Shown here piece after piece: positions 21,910 through 33,142 of a DNA stretch of 64,000 bases. Numbering within the stretch: position 1 is the stretch's first letter; every line of letters starts with the position of its first letter. Made by a program: the position numbers and the translations under genes. The notes under the pieces were generated by a model, which saw only the letters and a program-made list of their open reading frames with translations, ran no database searches and was not told where the DNA came from. Source of the stretch: Anaspis maculata (taxonomy: Eukaryota > Arthropoda > Insecta > Coleoptera > Scraptiidae); contig OX421965.1 of assembly GCA_949128115.1 (NCBI GenBank), positions 54,740,012-54,804,011 of the forward strand, in the 5' to 3' direction.

Positions 21910-22424
21910 CAGTAATGTCTGGATAATCCGAACAGAAAGTTTGCAGACCCCGTTCGGATTATAGAATTAATATTAAATGACATCTATAATCCGAACGTGT
22001 TCGGTTTATAGATATCTTACTCAACCAAAAAAATGCCGCCAATATACATTGAAAAGTATGCAATCTAGCTATGGAAGGTTTATTTAAAATAAATTCGAAT
22101 TATTTCACTGAACCGTACTTCCAGGGTAGCGTATGAACATCCAGACTCTAATTTACGCAAAATATCAGCTTTTTGTTGAAGAGTCAACGTGACCTGCTTC
22201 CATGTTGAAGACATGATTAAAATACAGCTTACAATGCAAGTTGAGACTTTCAAGCTCGCACAAAATGTCCCGTACTCTTTCGGAAGGTGCGCGCGCACGC
22301 ACAAAGAAAAATAAGTGACAGTTCGGATTACAAGATACAGGGGTTCGGATTATAGATATCATTTTACACAATTGGGGTGTTCGGATTAGTTATAGAGTAG
22401 TTCGGATTATCCATACATTACTGT
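21910..22424 (-). mobile_element. pogo/Tigger-like DNA transposon remnant, 515 bp
   Basis: The ends start CAGTAATGTCTGGATAATCC and, inverted, CAGTAATGTATGGATAATCC. They are followed by repeated GTTCGGATTA words and flanked on both sides by TA (21,908-21,909 and 22,425-22,426). TA duplication with CAG-start ends is the pogo pattern. An internal minus-strand frame encodes a CENP-B-type helix-turn-helix start. Most of the transposase is missing, so it is non-autonomous. Confidence 0.85.
22080..22214 (-). pseudogene. Transposase N-terminal fragment (CENP-B N / pogo HTH)
   Basis: From an ATG at 22,214 the frame reads MSSTWKQVTLTLQQKADILR and continues KLESGCSYATLEVRF. This is the start of the Psq/CENP-B N-terminal DNA-binding helix-turn-helix of pogo and Tigger transposases (family pattern: TL..K..IL..LE.G). 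It then runs out after about 44 residues; the second HTH and the DDE domain are absent. Confidence 0.7.
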
Positions 22425-23221
22425 AATTCTTCAGATATTGAATCGAAACTTGGTGTTTTGAATCGAAACAATGATCAATCACATTTGAAATGAAATAACA
22501 GTGAAAAACCCTCTCGAGGCCAACTACTTTTAGAAAAACACAGTCAACTTTTTTTCTGATAAGTAGACAAAAATTCTTTTTTGTTAGGTAACAACTTCAG
22601 TCTTTTGAAGATATTTCAAGAACGGCTCAAGATATTTGATTCAAGTTGGCGACGACTTCATGACCATGAAATCAGAATTATTTATGGCGATTTACATGTC
22701 TTCACCTATTTTGGTTCTTGAGGTACGAATGTTCAACTTTTTATTTTTATTTCACCCTGTATATGCCGCCGGCATAGTTCGTATTGATGGCTTCAAGTTT
22801 CAATCAAAAGAGAGTGGATCAAACAACACCTTTACGAAGTGGCACTCCGCCATCTAAAACTCAAGGTCCATACAGTCTTCAGCATCGAGCATCTGGACTA
22901 TTTTGATTTTCTTGTGTTTTGACGAAGAAGGAGTGGACTGATGATGAAATATGTAAGGACCTTTCTTGTAGACAACACAATTTTCAACAATTTTGCTCCA
23001 AGTGCTTTTCCCCCAAGGGCCATCGTTTACGAGATAAACACGAAAAACTGATCCTCAACTTCTTCTCAAGGCCACAACGGCCGAAGCTCACACCGGATTC
23101 TTGAGAACTTTTACTATGTTGAACTACATGCTTAACTGAGTTTATATACAAAAATCCGGCTAGCTTTCATTTTTGTTCGCTATTTGCGATTTAAACAGCT
23201 AAAATTCCTGGACTATTACGG

Positions 23222-23644
23222 ATTTTCGAAATTTTTGAAAATTACCATTCCCTTTCCCAAACGTACGTGGCGTCGGCAAAGGATCTGCAGTGACTATAAT
23301 GCCGCCAGCCGTGTCGCCCACTCGTGTTCTACCGTACTTATCCGAACTGAAAGAACCTACTTTTAATATAACAATAAATAAAAGTAAAAAGTAACGATAA
23401 AATTTGCCGGGATTTTGAAATAAACAATTTCCATCCGATTGCGTCCAAATTCAAAATGTGCGCAAAATGTGCAAAATGAGTGAGTAAAATAAACCCCAGC
23501 TTTTTGTTTGTACATTAATTTTATTTCGATATAACATTATGAAATTTTGGAGTTTTTGCTCAAGAAAAGGTGCTTACTTGAATTTCGACAGAATACACCA
23601 TTCTCGAGTAAAATCGGTTTGAACATTTTAGTGCATGTGAAGTA
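23222..23644. other. Gene-free spacer
   Basis: No gene or element recognised. Confidence 0.3.
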
Positions 23645-24100
23645 TACGAAGCGGAATAAAATTTGGATTAACTACGTGATAGTAACTATCACATAGTTAA
23701 GTGGGGAGGGGCGGAGGGGGACTTTAGTACGAGTTACTATCACGAAGTAAAGTGGAGGGGAGAGTTTACTAGTACGACTTACTATCACGAAGTAAACTTT
23801 AGTACGAGTTACTATCACGTAGTAAACTCCTTTTCAACCTTACTTCGTGATAGTAAGTCGTACTAAAGTTTACTACGTGATAGTAAGTCGTACTAAAGTT
23901 TACTTTGTGATAGTAACTCGTAGTAAAGTCCCCTCCCGATTTAATTTCGTAATACTATCTCGTAGTGAACTCCCTCTTAACTTTACTTCGTGATAGTAAG
24001 TCGTACTAAAGTCCCCCTCCCCACTTAACTTTGTGATACTATCACGAAGTTAATCCAATTTTTTTCATAATAAATAATATGTCCCTTCAGCCGCTTCGTA
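23645..24100. repeat. Compound inverted-repeat element built from a repeated short module
   Basis: Outer ends TACGAAGCGG and CCGCTTCGTA are inverse. Between them the module (G)TACGAGTTACTATCACGAAG, or its inverse CTTCGTGATAGTAAGTCGTA, occurs at least seven times in both orientations, separated by AAACTTTA and GGGGAGG stretches. The whole 456 bp can fold in several alternative ways. Confidence 0.85.
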
Positions 24101-24799
24101 CTAAGTTAACCCGTTTCCCATATAGAAACATTAATATTAATCCACAACTAATTTTATTTGATTTGATTAAATATGGACAAATATGAGTAGTTTGTTCTAG
24201 GTGCTTATTCATGTCACCGCTTAATAAGGCTAAATTAATAACCAATACAATTTAATTTCTGCATTAAGATGTCCTTCCTTCAGCAATGGTTTACAACATT
24301 CAATTACATTTTTTACAGCTTGGCAAATTCATTGAAAGTTTATAGTTTAAAAGTTTGTTTTCCTCCTTATCGGCATTTCTGCGCCATAGGAGTTGCTGCA
24401 TTTATTTTTAAGGACGGCATTTCCTAGTGCTTTTTCTTTAAACGTGAGTTTCATGAGAACCAGTGGAGTAAGAGACTTGAAAAAAAAGAGTAATCTCAAA
24501 TCTAGAATGAAAATTAAATAAGTATTTAAAAATTTCAAAATTAGAAAAACTAAAATTTTTATATTTGTTCTCAAAAAAAGTATCTCATTTTCTTGACAGC
24601 CCAGATTTGAATTACTCATTTTTTTGTTACATTTTTAGCTGCTCAGATTTGGCAGAAACTTACGCCACAAGAATCTATCTGTTTCTCTTTTGCTTTGCAG
24701 CTAATCCGCAGTCTGTTTCAGCCATTTTTTATGCTAGAAAATGCCGTCCTCAAGTTTAATATACAAGTGAAAAATCCGTTTACACAGCACAACACCCAG

Positions 24800-24875
24800 A
24801 CCTGATACGCTTGGGAATCGAACCCGGGAGCTCTGCTTGCCGAGCGAACTGGCAGTCCACTCGACTAACGGTATT
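24800..24875 (-). repeat. tRNA-derived SINE-like sequence
   Basis: On the minus strand there is a B box (GGGTTCGATTCCC, at 24,825-24,813) preceded at the right distance by an A-box-like TTAGTCGAGTGG (24,868-24,857). Acceptor ends do not pair, so this is not an intact tRNA gene. The adjacent 24,884-24,974 segment is bounded by TTCAACTCTTC and its inverse. Confidence 0.5.
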
Positions 24876-25524
24876 TAAAGCATTCAACTCTTCCCGTAAA
24901 CATCGTGCCCCACTCCGCTGATTCATTATTGATGGAGTTTCCCTGGTAAAGGGTTAATAATTGAAGAGTTGAATCGGAACGTCAGTTTATACTATACATT
25001 CCAGCTAGATGATAATTTGGTGGTTTTCTTACATTTGTTACAGTCATGAGTTAACCTTTTGGGTCTGAGATTGTTAGAGCCCTTCAAGAGGCTCGTTCGG
25101 AGAGACCTTTCGTTCGAACCCTGTAAGTATCAGTTATCTTCAAATGGCTTGGCTCTTTCAGGTTTTGTGTGGGGGACTTTCTCCGACTTTCTCGCGCTTT
25201 TCAGTGCCCTTATTGCCACTATTATCTTCACAGCGAAAGAAAAGTAAAGCCAATTTGAAGCACCTGTACAGGTGGAAAAACCCATGGAACTCCCATCTAG
25301 CCTCTTTGTCCCTTGTCACCCATCTCCTTGCGTGCTTTTCAACTCGTCTTCTCCTAAGCGGCTCACCCCTTCTCTTCTACTCTCACCAGATGCATTCCCT
25401 CCTGCATCGTAACTAAACACTTTTAATTTTGAGGTAAGCCCATCATCACATTATGGAGGATCGATTTTTGCCTTCCATGCCCTGGCCTCCGCCAGGTATT
25501 GTTGAACATTGCAGCAGTTTTTTT

Positions 25525-25600
25525 CTGCCACCGCTGAGAATCGAATCCACGACCTATAGAGTTTTGCAGTCCAACGCTGTAATCGTTGAGCCACGCCAGC
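25525..25600 (-). repeat. tRNA-derived SINE-like sequence
   Basis: The minus strand reads TGGCTCAACG (25,593-25,584) as an A box and GGATTCGATTCTC (25,548-25,536) as a B box, with CTGCAAA in the anticodon-loop position (GCA, Cys-like). Flanking arms do not pair into an acceptor stem, so it is a SINE head or pseudo-tRNA. Confidence 0.5.
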
Positions 25601-26026
25601 CTTCAAATGTTAAAATTAATTTTTTCAACTGTGCAGAAATGGTGTAGCTTTAAAAGAAAAATTTCAAAATATCGCATCCAACCAAACAGTGAGTGGGTAA
25701 ATCAGTATTACCTAACCAAGTTACAGCAAACTTGATTGACCGATCTGGAAGTGATGATGAATGTCATCGGCAACGGCATTATCGATTTCGGATTTTTATG
25801 ACACTTGTTATCATTCTTTTTCAAACCCGCAGCGCATGCCACGAAATAAGTGGATTCATAAGGCCCCCTTCCTCCTATGCATAATGCAATCGTCCTAGTT
25901 TTCTTGGCTCTTGAGTTTGAGGAGAAACAAATACGCAAATAATTGCGCCTCCTAGGGCCATAGCGGACTCAGCAATTTTATTGAAACAATGGATCACAAC
26001 TTCACCGGATGGTCAAACTTTGATGC

Positions 26027-26074
26027 CTACGCACTGATGAGCCCCAAACAGGTGCGAAACACGTGTCAGTGTAG
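26027..26074 (+). ncRNA. Hammerhead ribozyme motif, type I, complete core
   Basis: Stem I 5' strand CTACGC (26,027-26,032), one A, then core CTGATGA (26,034-26,040). Stem II is GCCCC/GGTGC around AAACA (26,041-26,055), with one C-U mismatch. Then GAA (26,056-26,058), a very short self-complementary stem III ACACGTGT (26,059-26,066) and cleavage base C (26,067), then A and stem I 3' strand GTGTAG (26,069-26,074), which pairs with CTACGC using one G-U. All invariant hammerhead core residues are present. Known family behaviour: self-cleavage after the GUC-type triplet. Minimal stem-III forms occur in Penelope-like elements and small retrozymes and often work as dimers. No host gene or complete element could be assigned around it. 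Confidence 0.6.
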
Positions 26075-26159
26075 TTCTGGTCTTATGATCTGGTGTTGTG
26101 ATAGTCGAAGAGCTTTTGTTTTATTTCGTTCAAGACCAACTTGTATTTTGTAAAATTGT

Positions 26160-26300
26160 GATCTTCTTCGAGTCAGAAATCAACTCCTGGTCTTGTGGGT
26201 CTGAAAGGAAGGGAGAAACTCGAGTCAAAAAACAACTTCTGAATTAGGGTCTGAAAAGAAGGACGACACCCGAGTCAGAACACTCAGAACTCAATTCCTT
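26160..26300 (+). repeat. Imperfect tandem repeat (GAGTCA...GGGTCTGAAA units)
   Basis: Three imperfect copies of about 55 bases with the words CGAGTCAGAAA/CGAGTCAAAAA, AACTTCTG and GGTCTGAAAGGAAGG. Related units occur at about 34,440-34,820. Confidence 0.5.
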
Positions 26301-26423
26301 ATAGCCCAGGTATTTTTCACCTAAGAAAAATGTGCAAAATTGTGACGAAACCTGGAACTGATTCCGGGTAGGTCGAATTTTTGCACACTAGCTCAGAATT
26401 TGATGAAGAACAACCAACTAATA

Positions 26424-26625
26424 AAAGTCCCCATGTTTCCGACTTGTTGTGTTGTGTGGCTTTTTTCTAGGAGCTGCTCTTTTCGAAATTGTCGGAATCG
26501 AAAAATGCTCTCAGTGATTCTTATGTGCGTGAGGAGGTCGAGGAACACGATGCCATAAAGGTCCCAGGGGCTTGCGTTGCGCCAGTACCGCCAGTGTTCC
26601 ACAACTCGGAAACATGGGGACATTC
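26424..26625. repeat. Short inverted-repeat element, about 200 bp
   Basis: AAGTCCCCATGTTTCCGACT at the left end and the inverse of GGAAACATGGGGACATT at the right form terminal arms of about 25 bases. No coding frame. Confidence 0.6.
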
Positions 26626-27220
26626 GGTATGTTAACATGTCAAACAGGCTTTTTTCGCGAAAAGCTAAGTTGCTTCGCCGCTTGTTATTTACAGCCTCGT
26701 TCTAAAAGTTTGTTGGTCATTCTAAACTTTTGGTCGACGCCAGAACTTCGATTATACCTAAATTTGGCAATTCGAATTAAAACCGATAGCAAAAATACAA
26801 GACATTTATGGTATTTTTTTTTATTTTGCACATTGCACTAGCATGCTCATCTGTGAATAACGTATGTAGGGAGGCACTAGGGAGACATATTATTATTTTA
26901 AGAGGTTTCAATCTTAAATTTCACAGTAACTGGAGGTAGGTATCATTCTGCAAAGGACAAAAAATAGGAACTATAAATTCATAGTAGGTTAACTGAGAAA
27001 GTTATGGTAAATTTAGGATATTAGCACCATTCAAGTTTCTTAAAATTTGTTACTTCAAGTTGATCGGTAGGTACCAAGCGAATAATAAAGTCATAAAATA
27101 TCAAATGACGACAGATATATGAAATTTTTACTCCTAAACAAAATAACTGGTTTGAGAGGAAAGAACGGTTAAGAGGACAATATACTGTATAAATTGATAA
27201 TCATACAAAGGCTCCATTGC

Positions 27221-27937
27221 TCATCGACGATCATCAACGACGAGTCTAAGTTCTTTCAAGTTGAGCTGAAAAGTGGTTTACATCAACAAAATTAGCAAAA
27301 TAAGATACCCAACAATTCCAAATTTGAACAATTTTCAGATTTTACTTACTTCGTCTGCGACTCTCCAAGCGCATTTTTCTAAACTTACTGCATAGAAACA
27401 AGGATCGTTCTCAGCTGGGACTGTAAAGAAATATCACTTATCACATTTAGGAATCGTAGGTGATATTTTACCGTTGGTGGTGTTGGCGCAAGTTTGGAGT
27501 AATTGCACCAACCTCGCATGGAAATCTTCATCCAAGGATCTCATTATTTCCACGCTTTCAATGGATCCATCCAAATCTGCACTTCCATCTTGCTTTTGCT
27601 GTGGTCAAAAGTTAAGAATATCTATGACTATTACTTTGGAAAAAGTCTACTTACAATATCTAACATTTTGTGAAGGCAGAAGAAAACGCATTTTCCCTCG
27701 TGACCTTCTGGGATATTACGATGAATTATGAGGTCGTAATCGCTGGTTGGTGCGTTTTCTGATTTGACACATCTTTCGACTCTTCGTTTCATCATGTCCC
27801 TAAGGTGTTCTAAAATCTCTTCGTCCACCTTCAAACAAAAAATTAGATTACGCGATAAATCAACTAACTATGTGTAAGTTGCTTACGACAGCAACGGCCA
27901 TGGCCAAGAGACATCCAAAAGCGACAGTAACCTTCAT
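27221..27937 (-). CDS. Odorant-binding protein (classic), copy 3
   Basis: Five minus-strand exons (27937-27887, 27828-27655, 27598-27472, 27420-27350, 27265-27221), intron phases 0,0,1,0, encode 155 residues. The signal peptide is MKVTVAFGCLLAMAVAV. Cysteines are spaced C-x26-C-x3-C-x43-C-x12-C-x8-C, with the block GHEGKCVFFCLHKMLDI and DPCFYAVSLEKC. Exon 3 is 127 nt rather than 121: two extra codons fall between cysteines 4 and 5 (CANTTNVPAENDPC). The last exon (45 nt) ends in a basic tail, ELRLVVDDRR. Role as for other classic OBPs; ligand unknown. I found no AATAAA within 150 bases downstream, so the 3' end is uncertain. Confidence 0.92.
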
Positions 27938-27976
27938 CGTGCGCGATATGTCTAGGCAAACTGGAGCTTTTCTCCT

Positions 27977-27983
27977 TTTTATA
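27977..27983 (-). promoter_or_regulatory. TATA box of OBP copy 3
   Basis: TATAAAA on the minus strand, about 42 bases upstream of the start codon, implying a 5' UTR of only about 10-15 bases. Confidence 0.6.
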
Positions 27984-28808
27984 CGAAAAACTTCGAAGTC
28001 CGAAAGGAAACCAAATTAGGAAGAGGAAAGCAATTCACGTATCCGCTCATAATGTTGCAAAAATGGATGGTTCAAATAAGGGTGGGCTTTTTTAGATTAC
28101 ACGCACAGTCATGTCTTTTTAATTACCCATCAGAGTTCTTAATGAAACATGACGAACGTTAGATTTATACTAATCAAGGCATTTGTTGATAATTATACTA
28201 TTCTTAAGATCCATTAGACATTTACTATGTCCTTGGGTCGTGGGATGGAACTGATTGAAGTAATCAAGAATTCATTAGGTATAGGTGTCCTAAAAATTCA
28301 TAGTCATAGTCAGTCTGTTGAAGTGATCGAACACACGTGAATTTGGTTGTAAGTAAGTCTTCCGTAACACAACACCGTGCCGAATTACAAAACTAAGTGA
28401 AAGATGTGCTAATGCAGAGAGGGCAAAAATAATAAAAGACCCGATTTTAGGTACCTAGCCGTTTTTTTTTTCGCTGAGCGTTTCTCATAGTTTTTCCGCG
28501 ATAATCGCGTAGGTAGTGCATATTTCGAGGCATATTTTAAGGTTTCACAGCAAGAACTGCCGAATCGCTTGCTTTATTTTATAAAAAACAACAAGTCAAT
28601 AATTTCGACGCAACGAGATTTTTGCCCAAAATAGGTACTTGTTCCCCTGTTGCTCGGCTCCAGTTTTTAAGGATTTTTTTTATAATCTTCAAAAACGGAT
28701 CACGCAAAAACAACACAATCTGTCGGGGTAGTCGGTGATCCGGGATCCAAAAATCACGAACTTGATTTCCACACCCGACTGGGCCTGAGGTTTTAGACCT
28801 TTTTGAAT
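27984..28808. other. Gene-free spacer upstream of OBP copy 3
   Basis: No gene or element recognised; AT-rich. Any distal regulatory sites for the OBP at 27.2 kb would lie here. Confidence 0.3.
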
Positions 28809-30035
28809 TATAAGGCCCCCCTCACCTACCAGCCGGAAATGGACGTCCATACAGAAAATTTTTGTCTAGAAATGACCTGAATATTATTTTGCCTTCAGAA
28901 GTTTTCTGGCGAAAGGCTACCCACAAACCTACCGGCAGCTATACAGGGTGTTAGGTTCTGGTTATTACAAACTTTGAGGGATGATTCTCTATCAAAAATA
29001 AGGCAGACTGGACATAAAACTCATGGTCCCCAAATCCCCAAATGCTTCCTCAAAAAGATACAGGGTGTTGAAGTTGACTCTTTAAAAAAAAAAAAATTGC
29101 CGTAACTTTCAAACCGTTGGGCCGATTTTAATCAAATTTGAACAAAAGTTCATCAAAATAAGTCTCCATCAAACAATAATACCGCGATTCATCAACAATT
29201 TTCATAGGGGGTAGATAAAAGGGGTAATTCCCCTTTCCCCCGTCTCCCCCTGATTATTTTTTTTTAAATCGTTCATATTTTCTAATTCTACATGCAGTTT
29301 ATAAAAAAAGTTACTGTTGCAAAATTTGGATTAGAGGCTTCATTTCCGAGATATTTGGGTTTGAAACTTTAGGAAAAAACTACTATCAAAGGCCTAAAAA
29401 TTAAAATCCAAGACAACTAATGATTCCTCAACTGGAATAAGTTTTCTTGGTGTTTTAAGTTGGCTTACTGCCATTTTTTTTGCTAAGAAACGAGGGGTTT
29501 TCAGAGAAAAACAATTTGGACTCTGGAAAGTGGCGATTTCGAGATGTTTTTCAAAGCTTAAAACCCAAATATCTATAAAATAAAGCCTCTGATCAAAATT
29601 TTACCGGAGTAACTTTTTCTTTTAAATGGGATGTAGAATCCGAAAACATCAACGATTTCAACAAATAATCAGGGGAGAAAAAAGTACTACCTCCTTGAAG
29701 ATTTTTGATAAATCGTGGTATCATTATTCGATGGAGACTTACTTGAGTAAACTTTGGTTCAAATTTGATTGAAATCAGTCCAACGGTTCAAAAGTTGCGG
29801 TGGAAAATCGATTTTAAGAAGTCAACTTCAACACCCTGTATCTTTTTAAGGAAGTATTCTTGAACCATGAATTTCACTTCTATTTGATGGGGATGTCTTC
29901 TTTTTAATGGGGAATCATCCCTCAAAGTTTGTGATAACCTGTACTGAACACCCTGTATACTTTTGACGGCAAAACATCATTCAGGTCATTTTTGGTCGAA
30001 AATTTTCTGGTCGGCCGTCCAGCCGGTAGGTGAGT
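28809..30035. repeat. Long palindrome with two nested CACCCTGTA termini
   Basis: Outer arms CTCACCTACCAGCCGG and CCGGTAGGTGAG enclose an inner palindrome from TATACAGGGTGTT (28,940) to AACACCCTGTATA (29,959). A second GATACAGGGTGTTGAAGTTG / CAACTTCAACACCCTGTATC pair lies about 100 bases further in. The halves meet at about 29,455. No coding frame. Confidence 0.85.
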
Positions 30036-30099
30036 AGATGGTAGCCTACCACACACCTACGGACGGTCGTCCAGAAAAAATGACTTGAATAATGTATGG

Positions 30100-32790
30100 C
30101 CGTCGAAGGCCTAGACGAAATTTTTCTGGCCAGTACATTGTGTGGGTACCACACCTCAAAAAATCTAATTATATTGGATTGTTTGAAAGCAAAGGCTAGA
30201 AAAGTTGCTGGAAGTGTTTGCCACCAACTTCAACTATTTAAACTGAAAATAAACAAAGTGCAGTTTTGCGGTTGTCATAGCAATACAGGAATCCTTCATA
30301 GCATGAGCGACAAACGGTCTTAAAATACATGATCGCAACAAGGCGGCAAAGTCAATCAATTTTGAACACTTTGTATAGGCGATTGACCTTATTGGGGAAA
30401 ATGGCCGTTTCGTCGAGGAAGTTTTAGGGCATTAATTTTTAGAACTGGTGTAAGTTGCCGTCCGGCAACGGCGGTGGTTACGTCAATTGGTGGCATGTCA
30501 AAACTGTCACTTTGCTGTCTTGTGCAGTACGCTACAAGCAAACTTTCGTTCCTGTGAACCCTTGGGACCCCATAGGCTCGTTATTGGGCCCCATGTTGAT
30601 GACCAGCGTCGTCGCAGACCTTTCTCTAAATCATCCATAGCTTCCGCCCAAGGAAGAGCAACAGACTCTGTCACACCCGCACGGAGGGAAACACACAAGC
30701 CCGTCGACCAGCCTGCCAGCCAAGAAAAAATCACCTCGGGCTGGCCGTGCAGAGTCAACCACCACCTACCTTTTTTCCTCGCTTTTTTCTAAAGATTTCC
30801 TGCTTCGACTTCAGCTGGAGATCCGCATTTTTCATTCTAACAAGCTCGCCGTAGCTACCTCTGTGTTCGCGACGTAAACGTTGTCTTTTTTTATCGCAAT
30901 AATGTAGTGCATTGCTGGGGGCGTAGTCTTTCAGCTGCGCACCTCTGGAGCTAGATCTACTAAAAACCTGCTAACTACGCTAACCATAACATGAAATAAG
31001 AGACACAAATGCAAACCCCTTTTTCAGATTATTTCTACTTGTCAAATTTCCATGTCAATATGTGGGTATTACAGGTATCCACTAGTGCCCACCTAGGCTA
31101 CTAGACGTCGGAGTATGTTTTCCTCGTAAAAACGTCCTCGACGATCAAGTACCGAGCTCTACACCAGGTGGCGTTTTTCTAATGTAAATCGCCTATAATA
31201 CTCGTAATGGTAGATTCTGTTGCCAAAACGTTGCAAAAGTTGCAATCAGGTTTGTTTCGCTTCCAAAAACGCACTGGAATAAATTAAAAGTAGAGCAGAA
31301 GGTTTGAGAGCCACTGTCTGTCAGTCTGACAGTTGTCTCATGTTTGTGCGCTGTGCTGTCGTGTTGATGTGTCGGTATTTTGCATCCAGTTCGAATTCGG
31401 TGTATTTGCTTTGTTGATCTATGACTAAGTTTAATATTTAGTCATTGTCCGTGGTTTGGTGGAAGAAAATGCAACGTGCAGGTGCGCCAGGCAAAAATGA
31501 TAAGAAACGGTTGTGCTCTCTCACTACCTACCTCAAATTGATGCAGAAATGAAAAAATGTCATTTTTATAGCTACACTTTATTCATGCCGACAAGAAATG
31601 GCGAAATCAGCAGGACGGCCGATTTCAATTCTAGAACTAGTTCACTTTAGATATACCTAGGTTCATGAGCGTAGCTTGAGGCTAGAAATAGGAATAGGAG
31701 ACCACTATTTCAGCCCAGAATCTAACTCGTTTTCTTTCAGTAAATAAATTTGTTCGACTGGAAGTTGCGGAAACGCATTTTCTGGCCGAAGTTGCTTACG
31801 ACGGTCGAACGCTGCATTTCGCGCCACGAGAACTGAAGCTGACGAACGCCTTTTGGCCAGAACGACTGTGCGCGACTCTTTGGTGGACACATCTCCTGCC
31901 GAAGGATCGACTCTTATCGGAAAATTTCTAGTGATATCACCAGATCGGGTATGGACAAAATTAGAAAAATATCTAGCATCAATTACTACAGATCTTCTCC
32001 CGCACCGGACTTCATCTTACAGCTCAATTTATAAATATATACTTGCAAAAAACACCCGATTGCACGCTGTTCTTGTCGAATATCTGGCTTATCAATATCA
32101 TGTTCACTCATGTGCACACGTAACAGATGAAGGAGCTGCCCTAATGCCTCTAATGGGCAACCAATACAAAATGACGGAGAGGATGATGAAGAAATCACAT
32201 ACGACTCATAATATGAAGTTTGCTTACAAGATTGAAGACTTTTTGAAAAAAATTCACCCCAAAATGCTGATCTCCCATCAACATTCGATCCAAGTTTTAA
32301 ACCAGCATCAACATTTTTCCAGGCTTCCAATAGAATTTCTTACAATATTTTGCGACTTGCGTTGTTCTTGCTGAGATGGAAATCACTAATTACGCTGGCA
32401 ACTGAGGACTTGCAATTTTAAATATGTCGATCAGCATTGCTTGAGAGGCACATAAGTCAATGTTAGAACTTATATTCTCCACAGTACAGACTTCAGCAAA
32501 AGTTTATCTGAAATGGCGGCACTTGTTGTCTTTTTACAAAAAAAAATATATACATGAGGCGCTCACTTGCCGATCCCGAGTTCGGCAAGAGAGCAAATTT
32601 ATTTCAGGGTTCAATCTGTATTTACCTTAAACGTCTGGACCACATGTTATCAAAAGCAAAATTGAAATCCTGGAAATACCTCACTCAATTTTTTCCTGGA
32701 AAACTTCAATTGCTCTAAACAGATTTATTGACCAGGTTTGTAGCATTTTTCATGTAGTTTCTAAATTGTAAAAACATGTTTTGAAGAAAA
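30100..32790. other. 2.7 kb without a recognised gene
   Basis: Open frames of 60-170 codons occur on both strands (31,853-32,374 plus; 31,986-32,330 minus), but none has a recognisable motif and they overlap antisense. At 31,471 a short frame MQRAGAPGKNDKKR follows a promoter-like CTGTCAGTCTGACAG region and could be a first exon; the evidence is weak. Confidence 0.25.
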
Positions 32791-32794
32791 ACTA

Positions 32795-32995
32795 GACAGG
32801 GTGATTATTTGTAGGAAAACTTGAGGGGCACAAAATTCATGTCCGGATTTGCAGTTCTCGAATAGACCGAAGGGGAGCTGTGTTGTACTTCGACACTGGA
32901 ATGAACATGCCAGATTGCTATCGATTCCATACATCAATTCAAAAGATATTATGGCTTCTTGAAACTTTCTACCACAACAAATAATCACCCTGTAA
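32795..32995. repeat. Short inverted-repeat element with CAGGGTGATTATTTGT ends
   Basis: Left end ACAGGGTGATTATTTGT and right end ACAAATAATCACCCTGT are exact inverses, about 200 bp apart. The interior is unrelated to the larger palindromes, but the termini belong to the same CACCCTGT type. Confidence 0.75.
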
Positions 32996-33142
32996 CTTCG
33001 AAACCGAGCACGTTAGAACAGAAAGTGTTTTATTTTTAGACAAACCCCCAGGACAAACCCTGATTCGCCTTGAAAAGCGCTACCTACCCTAACGCTATGT
33101 CAATCTTACCTTGGAGCACCTGTATGAGTATAGTGTTAGGTT

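Larger units (their letters stand above)
21256..23221. repeat. Long palindrome interrupted by a pogo-like element
   Basis: The left end TAGTCCAGGAATTATAG and right end CTAAAATTCCTGGACTA are inverse. Inside, AGCCAGCCGGATTTTTGTAT, GCTCAGTTAAGCATGTAGTT and AAAAGTCCTCAAGAATCCGG all recur inverted on the right. Inner words (TATACAGGGTG, GTACCTCAAGAACCAAAATAG) match the palindrome at 17.1-18.3 kb. Without the nested 515-bp insertion it would be about 1.45 kb. Confidence 0.9.

Noticed and set aside
25060..25125. B-box-like CGTTCGAACCC suggesting a third SINE
   Set aside because: No convincing A box at the right distance; listed here only.
30487..30792. GC-richer frames on both strands
   Set aside because: Overlapping antisense frames with unlike-protein composition; probably chance.
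31853..32374. 173-codon plus-strand frame
   Set aside because: No motif; it overlaps a 114-codon minus-strand frame, and there are no splice or promoter signals I can support.
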